From JAFDZV01 sp035549015 (GTDB lineage: Bacteria; Bacteroidota; Ignavibacteria; OLB7): DNA of 64,000 nt. Under the pieces are notes generated by a model, which worked only from the letters and a program-made list of their open reading frames with translations, was not told the origin of the DNA and did not search any database. Below, in pieces: positions 27,940-37,348 of this stretch; within the stretch, counting starts at the first letter, position 1, and every line of letters begins with the position of its first letter. The position numbers and the translations under genes were made by a program. The stretch lies in the NCBI GenBank assembly GCA_035549015.1, contig DASZRW010000135.1, forward strand, positions 1 to 64,000. The letters run 5' to 3'.

Positions 27940-27967
27940 GCAGCCGGCGGGAATCCCCGCCGGCTGC
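27940..27967 (+). terminator. Perfect 12-bp stem-loop between the two giant genes
   Basis: GCAGCCGGCGGG, loop AATC, CCCGCCGGCTGC, starting nine bases after the stop codon of the DUF6519 gene. There is no T-run after it, so it could be a partial terminator, a processing site or a messenger-stabilising hairpin that lowers expression of the downstream fibre gene. Confidence 0.5.
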
Positions 27968-28028
27968 CGACCGCATGGGAACAAGGCGATGTCACCATCC
28001 AACAGGAACGGAGTAACGCAAGGCAGCT

Positions 28029-31000
28029 ATGGCAGAAAAGACAGTGATCGTAAGCCCTTCGGCCTCATCCGAGTCCGAGGTGGCCGAGATCAACACACAT
28101 CTCGGCGCAGGTTGGCAGATTCGGTCCGCGTATCCGGTGGGACGCAACAGCAATGCCTTGATGGTGGTGCTGGAAGAGCGGGAGGGGGAGCAGCATCGGG
28201 TGTTCCTGATCAGAGATGTTGCCGGCGATGATTCCGCCGGTGCGTCCACGCTGAACGAGTTCCTCACATCACCGGAGGGATCTGGCGCCCTTGTTGTGCA
28301 GCGGTACGATGTGGGCGAGAAGGCGATGCTGCTGGTCTTCGGCCAGCCGGGCGCCGATGCAGCGGCGCTGGTGCGACGTTCCGTGATGGTAGGTGATTCC
28401 CGTCCGCCGAATGCGGGCGTGGATGGAGTGAATGCATTGCTCGCCGATGGCTGGCAGATCGCTACGACATATGCTGCAGGGAGGAACGCCAACACCATAC
28501 TGGTGATGCTCGAGGAGCGCACCGGACGCCAGGTGCGCGTTCAATTGTTGTACGATGTCGCCGGAAGCTCCACCTCCGGAAGCGATGCGCTGAACGAACA
28601 TCTGACTTCTCCGGATGGACAGCTCCTCTCGGTGATTCGCCGCTACAACGTTGGCGAGAAATCCGTGCTGGCGGTGCTCGGGCTGCCGCCTGTCGATGTG
28701 GATGAAGATCCTGCATGCCCGTCGTGCCCAACCGGACCGCAGGGCCCTACCGGACCTCAGGGCGCTACCGGTCCCCAGGGCGCGACGGGTATTGCTGGTG
28801 CAACATGGTATTCCGGTCTCGGAGCGCCCGCCGATGATCTGGGTGTTGAAGGGGACCTCTATCTCGATACCGACACGGGTGATGTCTATCTGAAGACGGC
28901 TGCGGGCTGGATCCGCGAAACCACGCTTCGTGGCACTACCGGTCCCATGGGGGCAACAGGACTTCAAGGTGCCACGGGCGTAGCCGGCGCCACGGGTCTG
29001 CGCGGAACCGCGGGACCGCAGGGTGCCACCGGCCTGCGCGGAGCAACCGGCCTCAACGGAGCGACCGGCGCCAACGGGGTTACCGGCGCGGATGGCGCTA
29101 CCGGGTGGACCGGCCCGGCGGGACCACAGGGGGCCATGGGCGCTACGGGCCCGATAGGTCCGGCTGGTCCGCAAGGTGCCACCGGTGCTACAGGACACAC
29201 GGGTCCCGTAGGCCCGGCCGGCCCCCAGGGTGCCACCGGGCTGAACGGTGTGACCGGCTGGACCGGCGCGATCGGCCCTCAAGGCCCGATCGGTGTGACC
29301 GGCTGGACCGGTGCGATTGGCCCTCAAGGTCCGATTGGCGCAACAGGCGCCACCGGTGCAACCGGCGCGAAGGGAGCGACCGGTGTTGATGGTGTGACGG
29401 GCTGGACGGGCGCGATCGGCCCTCAAGGTCCGATCGGCGTGACGGGCTGGACCGGAGCAATAGGTCCGCAGGGCCCGATCGGAGCAACAGGCGCCACCGG
29501 TGCGACGGGCGCGAAGGGAGCGACGGGTGTCGATGGCGTGACCGGTTGGACGGGCGCGAAGGGGGCAACCGGTGCGAATGGCGTGACGGGCTGGACCGGA
29601 GCAATAGGTCCGCAAGGTCCGATTGGTGTGACCGGCTGGACGGGGGCGGTAGGCCCGCAGGGTCCGATCGGCGTGACGGGCTGGACCGGAGCAATAGGTC
29701 CACAGGGTCCGATCGGAGCAACAGGCGCCACCGGTGCAACCGGCGCGAAGGGAGCGACGGGTGTTGATGGCGTGACGGGCTGGACCGGAGCGATTGGCCC
29801 TCAAGGTCCGATTGGTGTGACGGGTTGGACCGGCGCGATTGGCCCTCAAGGTCCGATTGGTGTGACGGGTTGGACCGGCGCGATTGGTCCACAGGGTCCG
29901 ATCGGCGTGACCGGCTGGACCGGAGCAATAGGTCCGCAAGGCCCGATCGGCGCAACAGGCGCCACGGGGGCGACCGGCGCGAAGGGAGCGACGGGTGTCG
30001 ATGGCGTGACCGGCTGGACCGGAGCAATCGGCCCACAGGGCCCGATCGGCGTGACAGGCTGGACGGGGGCGGTAGGCCCGCAGGGTCCGATCGGTGTGAC
30101 CGGCTGGACTGGAGCGATCGGCCCGCAAGGCCCGATTGGCGCAACAGGCGCCACCGGTGCGACGGGTGCGAAGGGAGCGACGGGTGTCGATGGCGTGACC
30201 GGTTGGACGGGCGCGAAGGGGGCAACCGGTGCGAATGGCGTGACGGGCTGGACCGGAGCAATAGGTCCGCAAGGTCCGATTGGCGTGACGGGTTGGACGG
30301 GCGCGATCGGCCCTCAAGGTCCGATCGGCGTGACCGGCTGGACGGGCGCGATAGGCCCGCAGGGTCCGATCGGTGTGACCGGCTGGACCGGCGCGATTGG
30401 CCCGCAAGGCCCGATCGGAGCAACAGGCGCCACCGGTGCGACGGGCGCGAAGGGAGCGACGGGTGTTGATGGCGTGACCGGCTGGACCGGGGCGATCGGC
30501 CCGCAGGGTCCGATCGGTGTGACCGGCTGGACGGGCGCGAAGGGAGCGACCGGTGTCGATGGCGTGACCGGCTGGACGGGCGCGATCGGCCCTCAAGGTC
30601 CGATTGGTGTGACCGGCTGGACGGGGGCGGTAGGCCCGCAGGGTCCGATCGGCGTGACAGGCTGGACGGGGGCGATTGGTCCTCAGGGTCCGATCGGAGC
30701 AACAGGCGCCACCGGTGCAACCGGCGCGAAGGGAGCGACGGGTGTTGATGGCGTGACCGGCTGGACCGGGGCAATCGGCCCGCAAGGTCCGATCGGCGTG
30801 ACCGGCTGGACGGGGGCGGTAGGCCCGCAGGGTCCGATCGGCGTGACCGGCTGGACGGGCGCGATAGGCCCGCAGGGTCCGATCGGCGTGACCGGCTGGA
30901 CCGGAGCAATAGGTCCGCAAGGCCCGATCGGCGCAACAGGCGCCACGGGGGCGACCGGCGCGAAGGGAGCGACGGGTGTCGATGGCGTGACAGGCTGGAC

Positions 31001-32723
31001 CGGAGCAATCGGCCCACAGGGTCCGATCGGAGCAACAGGCGCCACCGGTGCGACGGGCGCGAAGGGAGCGACGGGTGTTGATGGCGTGACCGGCTGGACC
31101 GGCGCGATTGGTCCACAGGGTCCGATCGGAGCAACAGGCGCCACGGGGGCAACCGGCGCGAAGGGAGCGACCGGTGTCGATGGCGTGACCGGCTGGACGG
31201 GCGCGATAGGCCCTCAAGGTCCGATCGGTGTGACGGGTTGGACCGGCGCGATTGGTCCACAGGGTCCGATCGGAGCAACAGGCGCCACCGGTGCAACCGG
31301 CGCGAAGGGAGCGACCGGTGTCGATGGGGTGACCGGCTGGACCGGAGCGATTGGCCCGCAAGGCCCGATCGGTGTGACCGGCTGGACCGGAGCGATCGGC
31401 CCGCAGGGTCCGATCGGCGTGACGGGCTGGACGGGGGCGGTAGGCCCGCAAGGTCCGATCGGCGTGACCGGCTGGACCGGGGCGATAGGTCCTCAAGGCC
31501 CGATCGGAGCAACAGGCGCCACCGGTGCGACGGGCGCGAAGGGAGCGACCGGTGTCGATGGCGTGACCGGCTGGACCGGAGCAATCGGCCCACAGGGTCC
31601 GATCGGTGTGACGGGTTGGACCGGGGCAATCGGCCCACAGGGTCCGATCGGAGCAACAGGCGCGACCGGTGCGACGGGCGCGAAGGGAGCGACCGGTGTC
31701 GACGGGGTGACCGGCTGGACGGGGGCGGTAGGCCCGCAGGGTCCGATCGGCGTGACGGGCTGGACCGGGGCGATCGGTCCTCAAGGCCCGATCGGAGCAA
31801 CAGGCGGCACCGGTGCGACGGGCGCGAAGGGAGCGACGGGTGTCGATGGTGTGACCGGCTGGACGGGGGCGCTAGGCCCGCAGGGTCCGATCGGTGTGAC
31901 CGGCTGGACGGGCGCCATAGGCCCGCAGGGTCCGATCGGCGTGACGGGCTGGACCGGAGCAATAGGTCCGCAAGGCCCGATCGGCGCAACAGGCGCCACG
32001 GGGGCGACCGGCGCGAAGGGAGCGACGGGTGTCGACGGTGTGACCGGCTGGACGGGGGCGGTGGGCCCGCAGGGTCCGATCGGTGTGACCGGCTGGACGG
32101 GGGCGATTGGCCCTCAGGGTCCGATCGGCGTGACAGGTTGGACGGGTGCGGTCGGTCCACAGGGAAATCCTGGTGCGGATGGTGCGGCAGGGCCAACCGG
32201 TCCGAAGGGCGCCACCGGCGCCGACGGTGTCACCGGTCCTCGCGGCCCCAACGGACTGCCGGGTACACCGGGCGCCACGGGGGCAACTGGCGCCACCGGT
32301 GCGGTTGGACCCTCGATCCCGGCGGACTGTACTCTGCGAGCGGGCGATCCTGTACAGTTCATTCTCAGCCCGACGAACGGTCCCGCCAACCCGGGTGAGA
32401 TCGGCGGAGACAACAAGGCCTTTCGTTCGCGCGTCGATCTTACCAATGCAACGCAGGCACGCGTCATGGTCACGATCACCGCAACCGGCCAGTTCCCGGG
32501 AAGCTTTGCCCGCGGAGAATACTCCACCGATGGGCTTACGTGGACCTCGTTGTCCGGTGCGAACGATTCACCCACTGCGCCGCTCGATCAGATCGGTGTT
32601 GCGAAGTCGCCCTGGATTACCCTCACCACTGGCGCTCGGAACGATGTCATGCTGCGCATGGCGTACTTCGGCGGCAACGGCCAGACCGTTACCATCACGT
32701 TGATGTCGGTGCAGTTCAAGTAG
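28029..32723 (+). CDS. Giant collagen-like fibre protein of the eCIS
   Basis: 1,564 residues. Two related ~90-residue domains come first (about 15-105 and 130-225; compare LGAGWQIRSAYPVGRNSNAL with LADGWQIATTYAAGRNANTI). From about residue 237 Gly-X-Y triplets begin. They are interrupted at about 257-300 by a small module (WYSGLGAPADDLGVEGDLYL) seen in other bacterial collagen-like tail proteins, then run almost unbroken to about 1430. The last ~130 residues (after PSIPADCTLRAGDPVQFI) form a beta-rich domain that probably trimerises the fibre or binds a target. There is no signal peptide, as expected for a protein assembled in the cytoplasm. Collagen-like trimers serve as phage tail fibres; a receptor-binding role here is inference from position and fold. 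Confidence 0.85.
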   Translation: MAEKTVIVSPSASSESEVAEINTHLGAGWQIRSAYPVGRNSNALMVVLEEREGEQHRVFLIRDVAGDDSAGASTLNEFLTSPEGSGALVVQRYDVGEKAMLLVFGQPGADAAALVRRSVMVGDSRPPNAGVDGVNALLADGWQIATTYAAGRNANTILVMLEERTGRQVRVQLLYDVAGSSTSGSDALNEHLTSPDGQLLSVIRRYNVGEKSVLAVLGLPPVDVDEDPACPSCPTGPQGPTGPQGATGPQGATGIAGATWYSGLGAPADDLGVEGDLYLDTDTGDVYLKTAAGWIRETTLRGTTGPMGATGLQGATGVAGATGLRGTAGPQGATGLRGATGLNGATGANGVTGADGATGWTGPAGPQGAMGATGPIGPAGPQGATGATGHTGPVGPAGPQGATGLNGVTGWTGAIGPQGPIGVTGWTGAIGPQGPIGATGATGATGAKGATGVDGVTGWTGAIGPQGPIGVTGWTGAIGPQGPIGATGATGATGAKGATGVDGVTGWTGAKGATGANGVTGWTGAIGPQGPIGVTGWTGAVGPQGPIGVTGWTGAIGPQGPIGATGATGATGAKGATGVDGVTGWTGAIGPQGPIGVTGWTGAIGPQGPIGVTGWTGAIGPQGPIGVTGWTGAIGPQGPIGATGATGATGAKGATGVDGVTGWTGAIGPQGPIGVTGWTGAVGPQGPIGVTGWTGAIGPQGPIGATGATGATGAKGATGVDGVTGWTGAKGATGANGVTGWTGAIGPQGPIGVTGWTGAIGPQGPIGVTGWTGAIGPQGPIGVTGWTGAIGPQGPIGATGATGATGAKGATGVDGVTGWTGAIGPQGPIGVTGWTGAKGATGVDGVTGWTGAIGPQGPIGVTGWTGAVGPQGPIGVTGWTGAIGPQGPIGATGATGATGAKGATGVDGVTGWTGAIGPQGPIGVTGWTGAVGPQGPIGVTGWTGAIGPQGPIGVTGWTGAIGPQGPIGATGATGATGAKGATGVDGVTGWTGAIGPQGPIGATGATGATGAKGATGVDGVTGWTGAIGPQGPIGATGATGATGAKGATGVDGVTGWTGAIGPQGPIGVTGWTGAIGPQGPIGATGATGATGAKGATGVDGVTGWTGAIGPQGPIGVTGWTGAIGPQGPIGVTGWTGAVGPQGPIGVTGWTGAIGPQGPIGATGATGATGAKGATGVDGVTGWTGAIGPQGPIGVTGWTGAIGPQGPIGATGATGATGAKGATGVDGVTGWTGAVGPQGPIGVTGWTGAIGPQGPIGATGGTGATGAKGATGVDGVTGWTGALGPQGPIGVTGWTGAIGPQGPIGVTGWTGAIGPQGPIGATGATGATGAKGATGVDGVTGWTGAVGPQGPIGVTGWTGAIGPQGPIGVTGWTGAVGPQGNPGADGAAGPTGPKGATGADGVTGPRGPNGLPGTPGATGATGATGAVGPSIPADCTLRAGDPVQFILSPTNGPANPGEIGGDNKAFRSRVDLTNATQARVMVTITATGQFPGSFARGEYSTDGLTWTSLSGANDSPTAPLDQIGVAKSPWITLTTGARNDVMLRMAYFGGNGQTVTITLMSVQFK
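29240..32160 (+). repeat. Coding tandem repeats of the collagen-like domain
   Basis: A 45-base unit encoding GVTGWTGAIGPQGPI recurs roughly forty times. It is punctuated by about fifteen copies of a cassette encoding GATGATGATGAKGATGVDGV. Units differ mostly at third codon positions and at Ile/Val/Leu in the AIG position. Such arrays can expand or shrink by recombination and can also be mis-assembled. Confidence 0.85.
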
Positions 32724-32875
32724 CTGCATCGCCGGCAACGGACCGTTCCGGCCGGCCGAGCCGCAGGAGCGGATCGGCGGAGGTTCCGCATGAGGTTGAT
32801 GTTCGGTGTCGGCAGCGCGGCGCATGCCAAGGCATACGTCACACGATCCCCCAATCTGCGCGCCGATGCCACCCT

Positions 32876-32918
32876 GCGCTCCCCATGTCTCTCCCGGCAT
32901 GGGGAGCGCTGCATTTTT
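32876..32918 (+). terminator. Intrinsic terminator closing the eCIS locus
   Basis: GCGCTCCCCATG (32876-32887), a ten-base loop, then the perfect complement CATGGGGAGCGC (32898-32909), followed after four bases by TTTTT. A 12-base GC-rich stem plus T-run, about 150 bases after the collagen-like gene. The rest of the 32724-33080 gap holds no convincing gene; a TAACTTTA at 32972-32979 resembles a Bacteroidota -7 element for the next gene. Confidence 0.8.
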
Positions 32919-33080
32919 GGCGCGTCCGGCCGTACAGCGCGGTATGCATCGCGTACTCCCGCGGAATCATCTAACTTTACCGCTCATCATCTGCATGAAC
33001 ATGCAGCGTCGGACAGCCGGCACGCAGAGGACCGGGAGGGGTTGATAATTTTCCCCGCGGACCCATCGTCTACTAGAGCC

Positions 33081-34418
33081 ATGAACTCCAAACCGCCGTT
33101 CTTTCTCCTGCAGGCAGCGTTCGTTTTTCTGGCCTGCGGTTTCCATATCCTCCTTGCCCGGCATATCTACATGAAGGTTGCAGGGCACAGCCCGCGGCTT
33201 CGTCCCGGCCTGCTCGCCGTGCTCGCCGGTGCGGTGCTGTTCCTCGATCTTCCGCTTGCGCATTCCTTCATCATCTACAAGTTCTTCCATCCCACGTGGA
33301 TCGACCGGCTGATGCATCAGTGGATTGCGCCGTTCATGACGATCCATTTCAACATTGCCCTCTTCGGCGGGGTCTTCCTCTTCGGCCGGTATGTGCTCGG
33401 CCCGCTCTCCCGCATCATCGGCAGCCTCTATCGCCGCATCGTGCGTCGCCAGGCGAGCGGCGCGAACCCGGCCACGCCGATCATGCGTCCCGAAGCGCGG
33501 CCGCTCGCCATCAACAGCCATCCGGAGATCCTGACGCCGCACATGGCCCGGCGCCGCTTCCTCACTACTGCCGGCATGGCGGTGGCCGGCTATGCTGCGG
33601 GAGCAACCACGCTCTCGGCGATGAACTCCACCGATGACTACCGCCTCGAACAGGTTGTGGTGAAGATGCCGAACCTTCCGCAGGCGCTGAAGGGAACAAC
33701 GATCGCGCTCATCACGGACATTCACTCCTCGGTCTTCATGATGCGCGATGAGATGGATCGCTACGTGAAGGCGCTGAACGCGATGAATGCGGACATTGCA
33801 ATCGTCGGCGGAGACTTCGTCAACAGCAAGCTCGGCGAGGTGTATCCCTTCGCCGAGGCATTCAGTGCGTTGAAGGCGCCGCTGGGTGTGTACGGCGTCA
33901 CGGGCAATCACGATTACTACACCGGCGAGGTGGAGAAGGTGGCGCACGAGGTTGAGCAGTGCGGCATCAAACTGATCCGCAATTCGAATCTCGCCATCGA
34001 GAAGAACGGGGAGAAGCTCTGGCTGATGGGAATGGATGATGCGGATATCTACGACGTCAAGCCGTACCTGGAGACGGGCAGGTCGCCTCGCGGGACGATC
34101 GAGAACATGCTGCGCGGCGTGCCGGATGGTGCACCGCGACTCTTCCTCTGCCATAAGCCCTATCCGTTCGAGGAGTACAGCACGCTCGGCATGGACCTCA
34201 TGCTCTCCGGGCACACGCATGGTGGGCAGGTGGTGATCGCCCAGATGGACAACATCAATCTTTCCTTCGCCACGCTTGCTTCGCGCTATGTTGCCGGACT
34301 GTATCGCGCGCGTTCGAACAGGCGGTCGCAGCTCTATGTCTCGCGCGGCGTCGGGACGGTTGGCCTGCCGATGCGTCTGAACTGCCCGCCGGAGGTGACG
34401 CGCATTGTCCTGGTCTGA
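33081..34418 (+). CDS. Membrane-anchored metallophosphoesterase (YkuE-like)
   Basis: 445 residues from the ATG at 33081. Three membrane segments lie in the first ~110 residues. A twin-arginine-like stretch (ARRRFLTTAGMAVAGYAAG, about 155-173) is followed by the calcineurin-like phosphoesterase domain with its metal-binding blocks: DIHSS, GGDFVN, GNHDYY and GHTHGGQ. Relatives include YkuE and UDP-2,3-diacylglucosamine hydrolase-like enzymes acting on lipids at the membrane; the substrate here is not known. The M28 peptidase gene starts inside its last codons, so the two are co-transcribed. Confidence 0.85.
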   Translation: MNSKPPFFLLQAAFVFLACGFHILLARHIYMKVAGHSPRLRPGLLAVLAGAVLFLDLPLAHSFIIYKFFHPTWIDRLMHQWIAPFMTIHFNIALFGGVFLFGRYVLGPLSRIIGSLYRRIVRRQASGANPATPIMRPEARPLAINSHPEILTPHMARRRFLTTAGMAVAGYAAGATTLSAMNSTDDYRLEQVVVKMPNLPQALKGTTIALITDIHSSVFMMRDEMDRYVKALNAMNADIAIVGGDFVNSKLGEVYPFAEAFSALKAPLGVYGVTGNHDYYTGEVEKVAHEVEQCGIKLIRNSNLAIEKNGEKLWLMGMDDADIYDVKPYLETGRSPRGTIENMLRGVPDGAPRLFLCHKPYPFEEYSTLGMDLMLSGHTHGGQVVIAQMDNINLSFATLASRYVAGLYRARSNRRSQLYVSRGVGTVGLPMRLNCPPEVTRIVLV

Positions 34419-36015
34419 TCGCTCACAGGAGACCGGAGCGCCGGGCGGGTTGAGGCGTACGCTCCATGCCGCGGCATACATCGCCCTGCTCTGCGCGGCG
34501 CGGGGTCTACTCGCACAGACTTCGCTGCCGGCCGAAGCCGCAGCCCGCATGACCCCGGCGCGCGCCCGCGCGCACATCTACACGCTCGCATCCGATCGCA
34601 TGCTTGGCCGCGACACGCCGAGCCCGGAGCTGGACAGCGCCGCCGACTATATCATCGCGTGCTTTCGGCGGTACGGCGTGGAGCCGGTGAACGGATCGTA
34701 TGCCAACCAGTACAACCTCATCCAGCAGGATCTCGGCTCGCCGAACGTGCTCGCAATCGGCGGGCGTCTCTTTGCGCTGAAGACTCAGTTCGTTCCGCTG
34801 GAGTTCTCCTCCTCGGGGCACGTGTCGGCAGAGGCGGTGTTCGTTGCGTACGGCCTGTCGCGTCCCGATTCCGCATACGACAACTATGCAGGCATCGATG
34901 TACGCGGCAGAATCGCCGTGGCGTTCGAGGGGGAGCCGGAGGATCGCGGCGGCCTGTTCATGCGCGCTCGCGAGAAGATGCGTACTGCCGCCGGCCATGG
35001 CGCTGTCGGGTTGATCCTTCTCCCGAATCCGGCTCGCTCGATGTCGATGAAGGTGAACGGTTTCCCCTGGCCTGCGTTGTACGGCGGGTCCGGCCTGCCG
35101 CAATCCTGGCGTCTGGAGCTTCCATCCGATTCGAACGCCATCCCATGCATAAGTGCGGATGGCTCCGTGATGCAGGCGCTGCTCGGCTCGGCGGCCGAGG
35201 GTGATTCGCTGGTGCCGTTCATGGCATCGCTGGATGCCGGCTCGGCCGGAGCGATCGGACGCACGCTTGGTATGGTGGACCTCCGGACCAGCATCGACTG
35301 CCGGCGGCGTACGGTGCGCAACGTTGTTGGCATGGTGCGCGGTGCCACGCTCCCCGATGAGTATGTGGTGATCGGCGCTCACTACGATCACATCGGCCAC
35401 GGGCGTCATGGGGATATCGCCGGGCGCTCGCTCCGCGATACGATCTTCAACGGTGCGGACGATAACGCGAGCGGAACCGCTGCCATGCTGCTTGCCGCTG
35501 AAGCGTTTGCATCGCTCCGGAACGATCAGCGCCCCGCACGGAGCCTGCTCTTCATCGCATTCAGCGGTGAGGAGAAGGGATTGTTCGGTTCGCGCGCCTA
35601 TGTTGAACGGCCATCCGTTCCGAACCGGGATATTGCCGCAATGATCAACCTGGACATGGTTGGCCGCAACCGGCCCAACCGGCTTTCGGTTGCAGGCACA
35701 ACGCGCTCCACGCTGCTCGATGAAATGCTTGCGCAGGCGAATCGCGACGAGCCGATGGATCTCGTATTCGATCTCGAGCGGATGTTCCCGCGCAGCGATC
35801 AGGCAAGCTTCGCGGCACGTGGAGTCCCGGCGCTCTTCTTCTCCAGCGGGCTGCACCCGGACTATCACAGGCCGAGCGACGAACCGGGAAAGATCAACGT
35901 TGCGAAGGTGGCGCACGTTGCGCGCCTTGCCGCGCGCACTGCCTGGATCATCGCCGAACGGCCGGAACGCCCGCGCACCGTGGATGCAGGGGGTGAACAT
36001 CTTCCGCAGGAATAG
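34405..36015 (+). CDS. Exported M28-family zinc aminopeptidase
   Basis: 536 residues from a TTG at 34405 that overlaps the upstream gene; a second TTG about 15 codons later, directly before the signal peptide (LRRTLHAAAYIALLCAARGL), is an alternative. Metal-binding blocks of M28 are complete: AHYDHIGHG, NGADDNASGT, FSGEEKGLFG, INLDMVGRN and a late HPDYHRPSD. A PA-like insert lies between the signal and the catalytic domain (about 100-260). It would act outside the cytoplasm on peptides. Family is secure; the exact specificity is not. Confidence 0.85.
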   Translation: MSWSDRSQETGAPGGLRRTLHAAAYIALLCAARGLLAQTSLPAEAAARMTPARARAHIYTLASDRMLGRDTPSPELDSAADYIIACFRRYGVEPVNGSYANQYNLIQQDLGSPNVLAIGGRLFALKTQFVPLEFSSSGHVSAEAVFVAYGLSRPDSAYDNYAGIDVRGRIAVAFEGEPEDRGGLFMRAREKMRTAAGHGAVGLILLPNPARSMSMKVNGFPWPALYGGSGLPQSWRLELPSDSNAIPCISADGSVMQALLGSAAEGDSLVPFMASLDAGSAGAIGRTLGMVDLRTSIDCRRRTVRNVVGMVRGATLPDEYVVIGAHYDHIGHGRHGDIAGRSLRDTIFNGADDNASGTAAMLLAAEAFASLRNDQRPARSLLFIAFSGEEKGLFGSRAYVERPSVPNRDIAAMINLDMVGRNRPNRLSVAGTTRSTLLDEMLAQANRDEPMDLVFDLERMFPRSDQASFAARGVPALFFSSGLHPDYHRPSDEPGKINVAKVAHVARLAARTAWIIAERPERPRTVDAGGEHLPQE

Positions 36016-36394
36016 CCGCGCGAAGTAACAATGGCGGCGTTCCCCTGTATGTTGATCGTGCTTGGACCGATATGTCGATCCGGCTTCGACCCAACGAAGA
36101 GATCCCCTCCCGGCGGAGAGCCGTTGAAAGAGATCGCCGTTCGCGGAGGGCCTGCGGACGGACGGCCCGGAACTCTGTGCCCTGTATGCTGTGCGCGCCA
36201 TGCAGTGCGCGCCGGCCCGGGCCCGTGATTGGGACCTCAAAGTGTATGTTGCCGCGGCGGACGCCGGATCGTTCGGCCGGCATCTGCAACCTTTGATGTT
36301 CTGTTCCGAACGAGCAGCAGCAATCGGGGCGCATCGATCGTCATGCGCGATGCCGCCGAAGTCAATTGCATGACGACGAACTTCGTTTACGAGA
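36016..36394 (+). other. Intergenic stretch with no recognised gene
   Basis: About 380 bases between the M28 gene and a secreted protein gene. It contains GC-rich imperfect inverted repeats (for example GGGCC...GGCCC and two GTGCGCGCC-like copies) but no hairpin with a T-run. The small frames present have no supporting evidence. Confidence 0.4.
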
Positions 36395-37225
36395 ATGAAC
36401 AAGAGAGTGCTTTCGATGGCGATCCTTCTGTTTGCCACCGCGACGTTTGCGGCGGCACAGACCGGTACATTGACGGTGAAGGCCGGAACCAGGGTGCCGT
36501 ATACAATCAGCTCCACCATGGACATGACCGAGAGTGTCCAGGGGAACGATGTCGCCATCAACAGAATGATCGAGAGCCAGACCTCGCTTACCGCCAGGAA
36601 GATCGCCAGGAACAAGATCGACTGGGTGTTCGACGTATCGCACATGCACATGCGCATGACCAATCCGATCGCCGGCAAGCCGGTGGACAGCAGTCTGAAG
36701 GTGAAGCCGATGCTCTTCTCCACGGACCAGGCGGGACGCCTGCTTGCGGTGACCTCGCTGGACCCGGCGCTCAAGCAGGCGATGCATTCGCCCGGGCAGG
36801 GGAACAGCATGGAGCAGATGTTCTCGCCGGCGCTGCGCCGGACGATCAAGGTGGGAGACAGCTGGGAGGAGACGCGCCAGGATACCTCCGAGGTTCAGGA
36901 AGGTGTTGGCGGAACCATGGTGGTTCACGTCACCACCCGCTATACCTACGAGGGGGATGTGGACACGTTGAACACGAAGGCATCGCGTGTTCGCTACGAG
37001 ACCACCTCGCTTTCCATCGACGGCTCGCTGGAGGCGCAGGGGGCGAAGATGACGATCGACGGCGACGGTACGGGGGGCGGCCTTACCTATTACTCGCTCA
37101 ACGATGGGCTGATGCTCAACTCCACGGCGAACATGCAGACCAGTGTACGCATCTCGATGACGTCGCCGCAGGAACTGATCATTCCCGTAACGCAGAAGCT
37201 CTCGACCACCACCGTGCGTAAGTAG
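36395..37225 (+). CDS. Secreted protein of unknown function
   Basis: 276 residues with a clear signal peptide (MNKRVLSMAILLFATATFAA, cleavage near AAQ). The mature part is beta-rich and Thr/Ser-rich, with a long central stretch (STDQAGRLLAVTSLDPAL, then TIKVGDSWEETRQD) that I recognise only as a general pattern of exported Bacteroidota proteins. Gene order suggests it goes with the following secreted protein, 120 bases away; both have a similar length, a signal peptide and a large beta domain. Confidence 0.7.
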   Translation: MNKRVLSMAILLFATATFAAAQTGTLTVKAGTRVPYTISSTMDMTESVQGNDVAINRMIESQTSLTARKIARNKIDWVFDVSHMHMRMTNPIAGKPVDSSLKVKPMLFSTDQAGRLLAVTSLDPALKQAMHSPGQGNSMEQMFSPALRRTIKVGDSWEETRQDTSEVQEGVGGTMVVHVTTRYTYEGDVDTLNTKASRVRYETTSLSIDGSLEAQGAKMTIDGDGTGGGLTYYSLNDGLMLNSTANMQTSVRISMTSPQELIIPVTQKLSTTTVRK

Positions 37226-37348
37226 GTGGAACCAGGCAGCCGTCTCTGGAGGCTGCGGCCGCGATGTACGATTGTCCGGGAGTTGCACGCCGGGTGCGAC
37301 TCCCGGCCTGACATTCGTCAATCTCCGTTCCGAAATCTCTCCCACGCT

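Noticed and set aside
29240..32160. CRISPR-like array
   Set aside because: The repeats are in frame, encode Gly-X-Y triplets and have no unique spacers.
28269..32196. Very long minus-strand open frames (1,171 and 1,002 codons) opposite the collagen-like gene
   Set aside because: They arise because the repeated GC-rich triplets contain no stop codon in those frames; the products are only Arg/Ser/Pro or Arg/Thr/Ala repeats with no start context.
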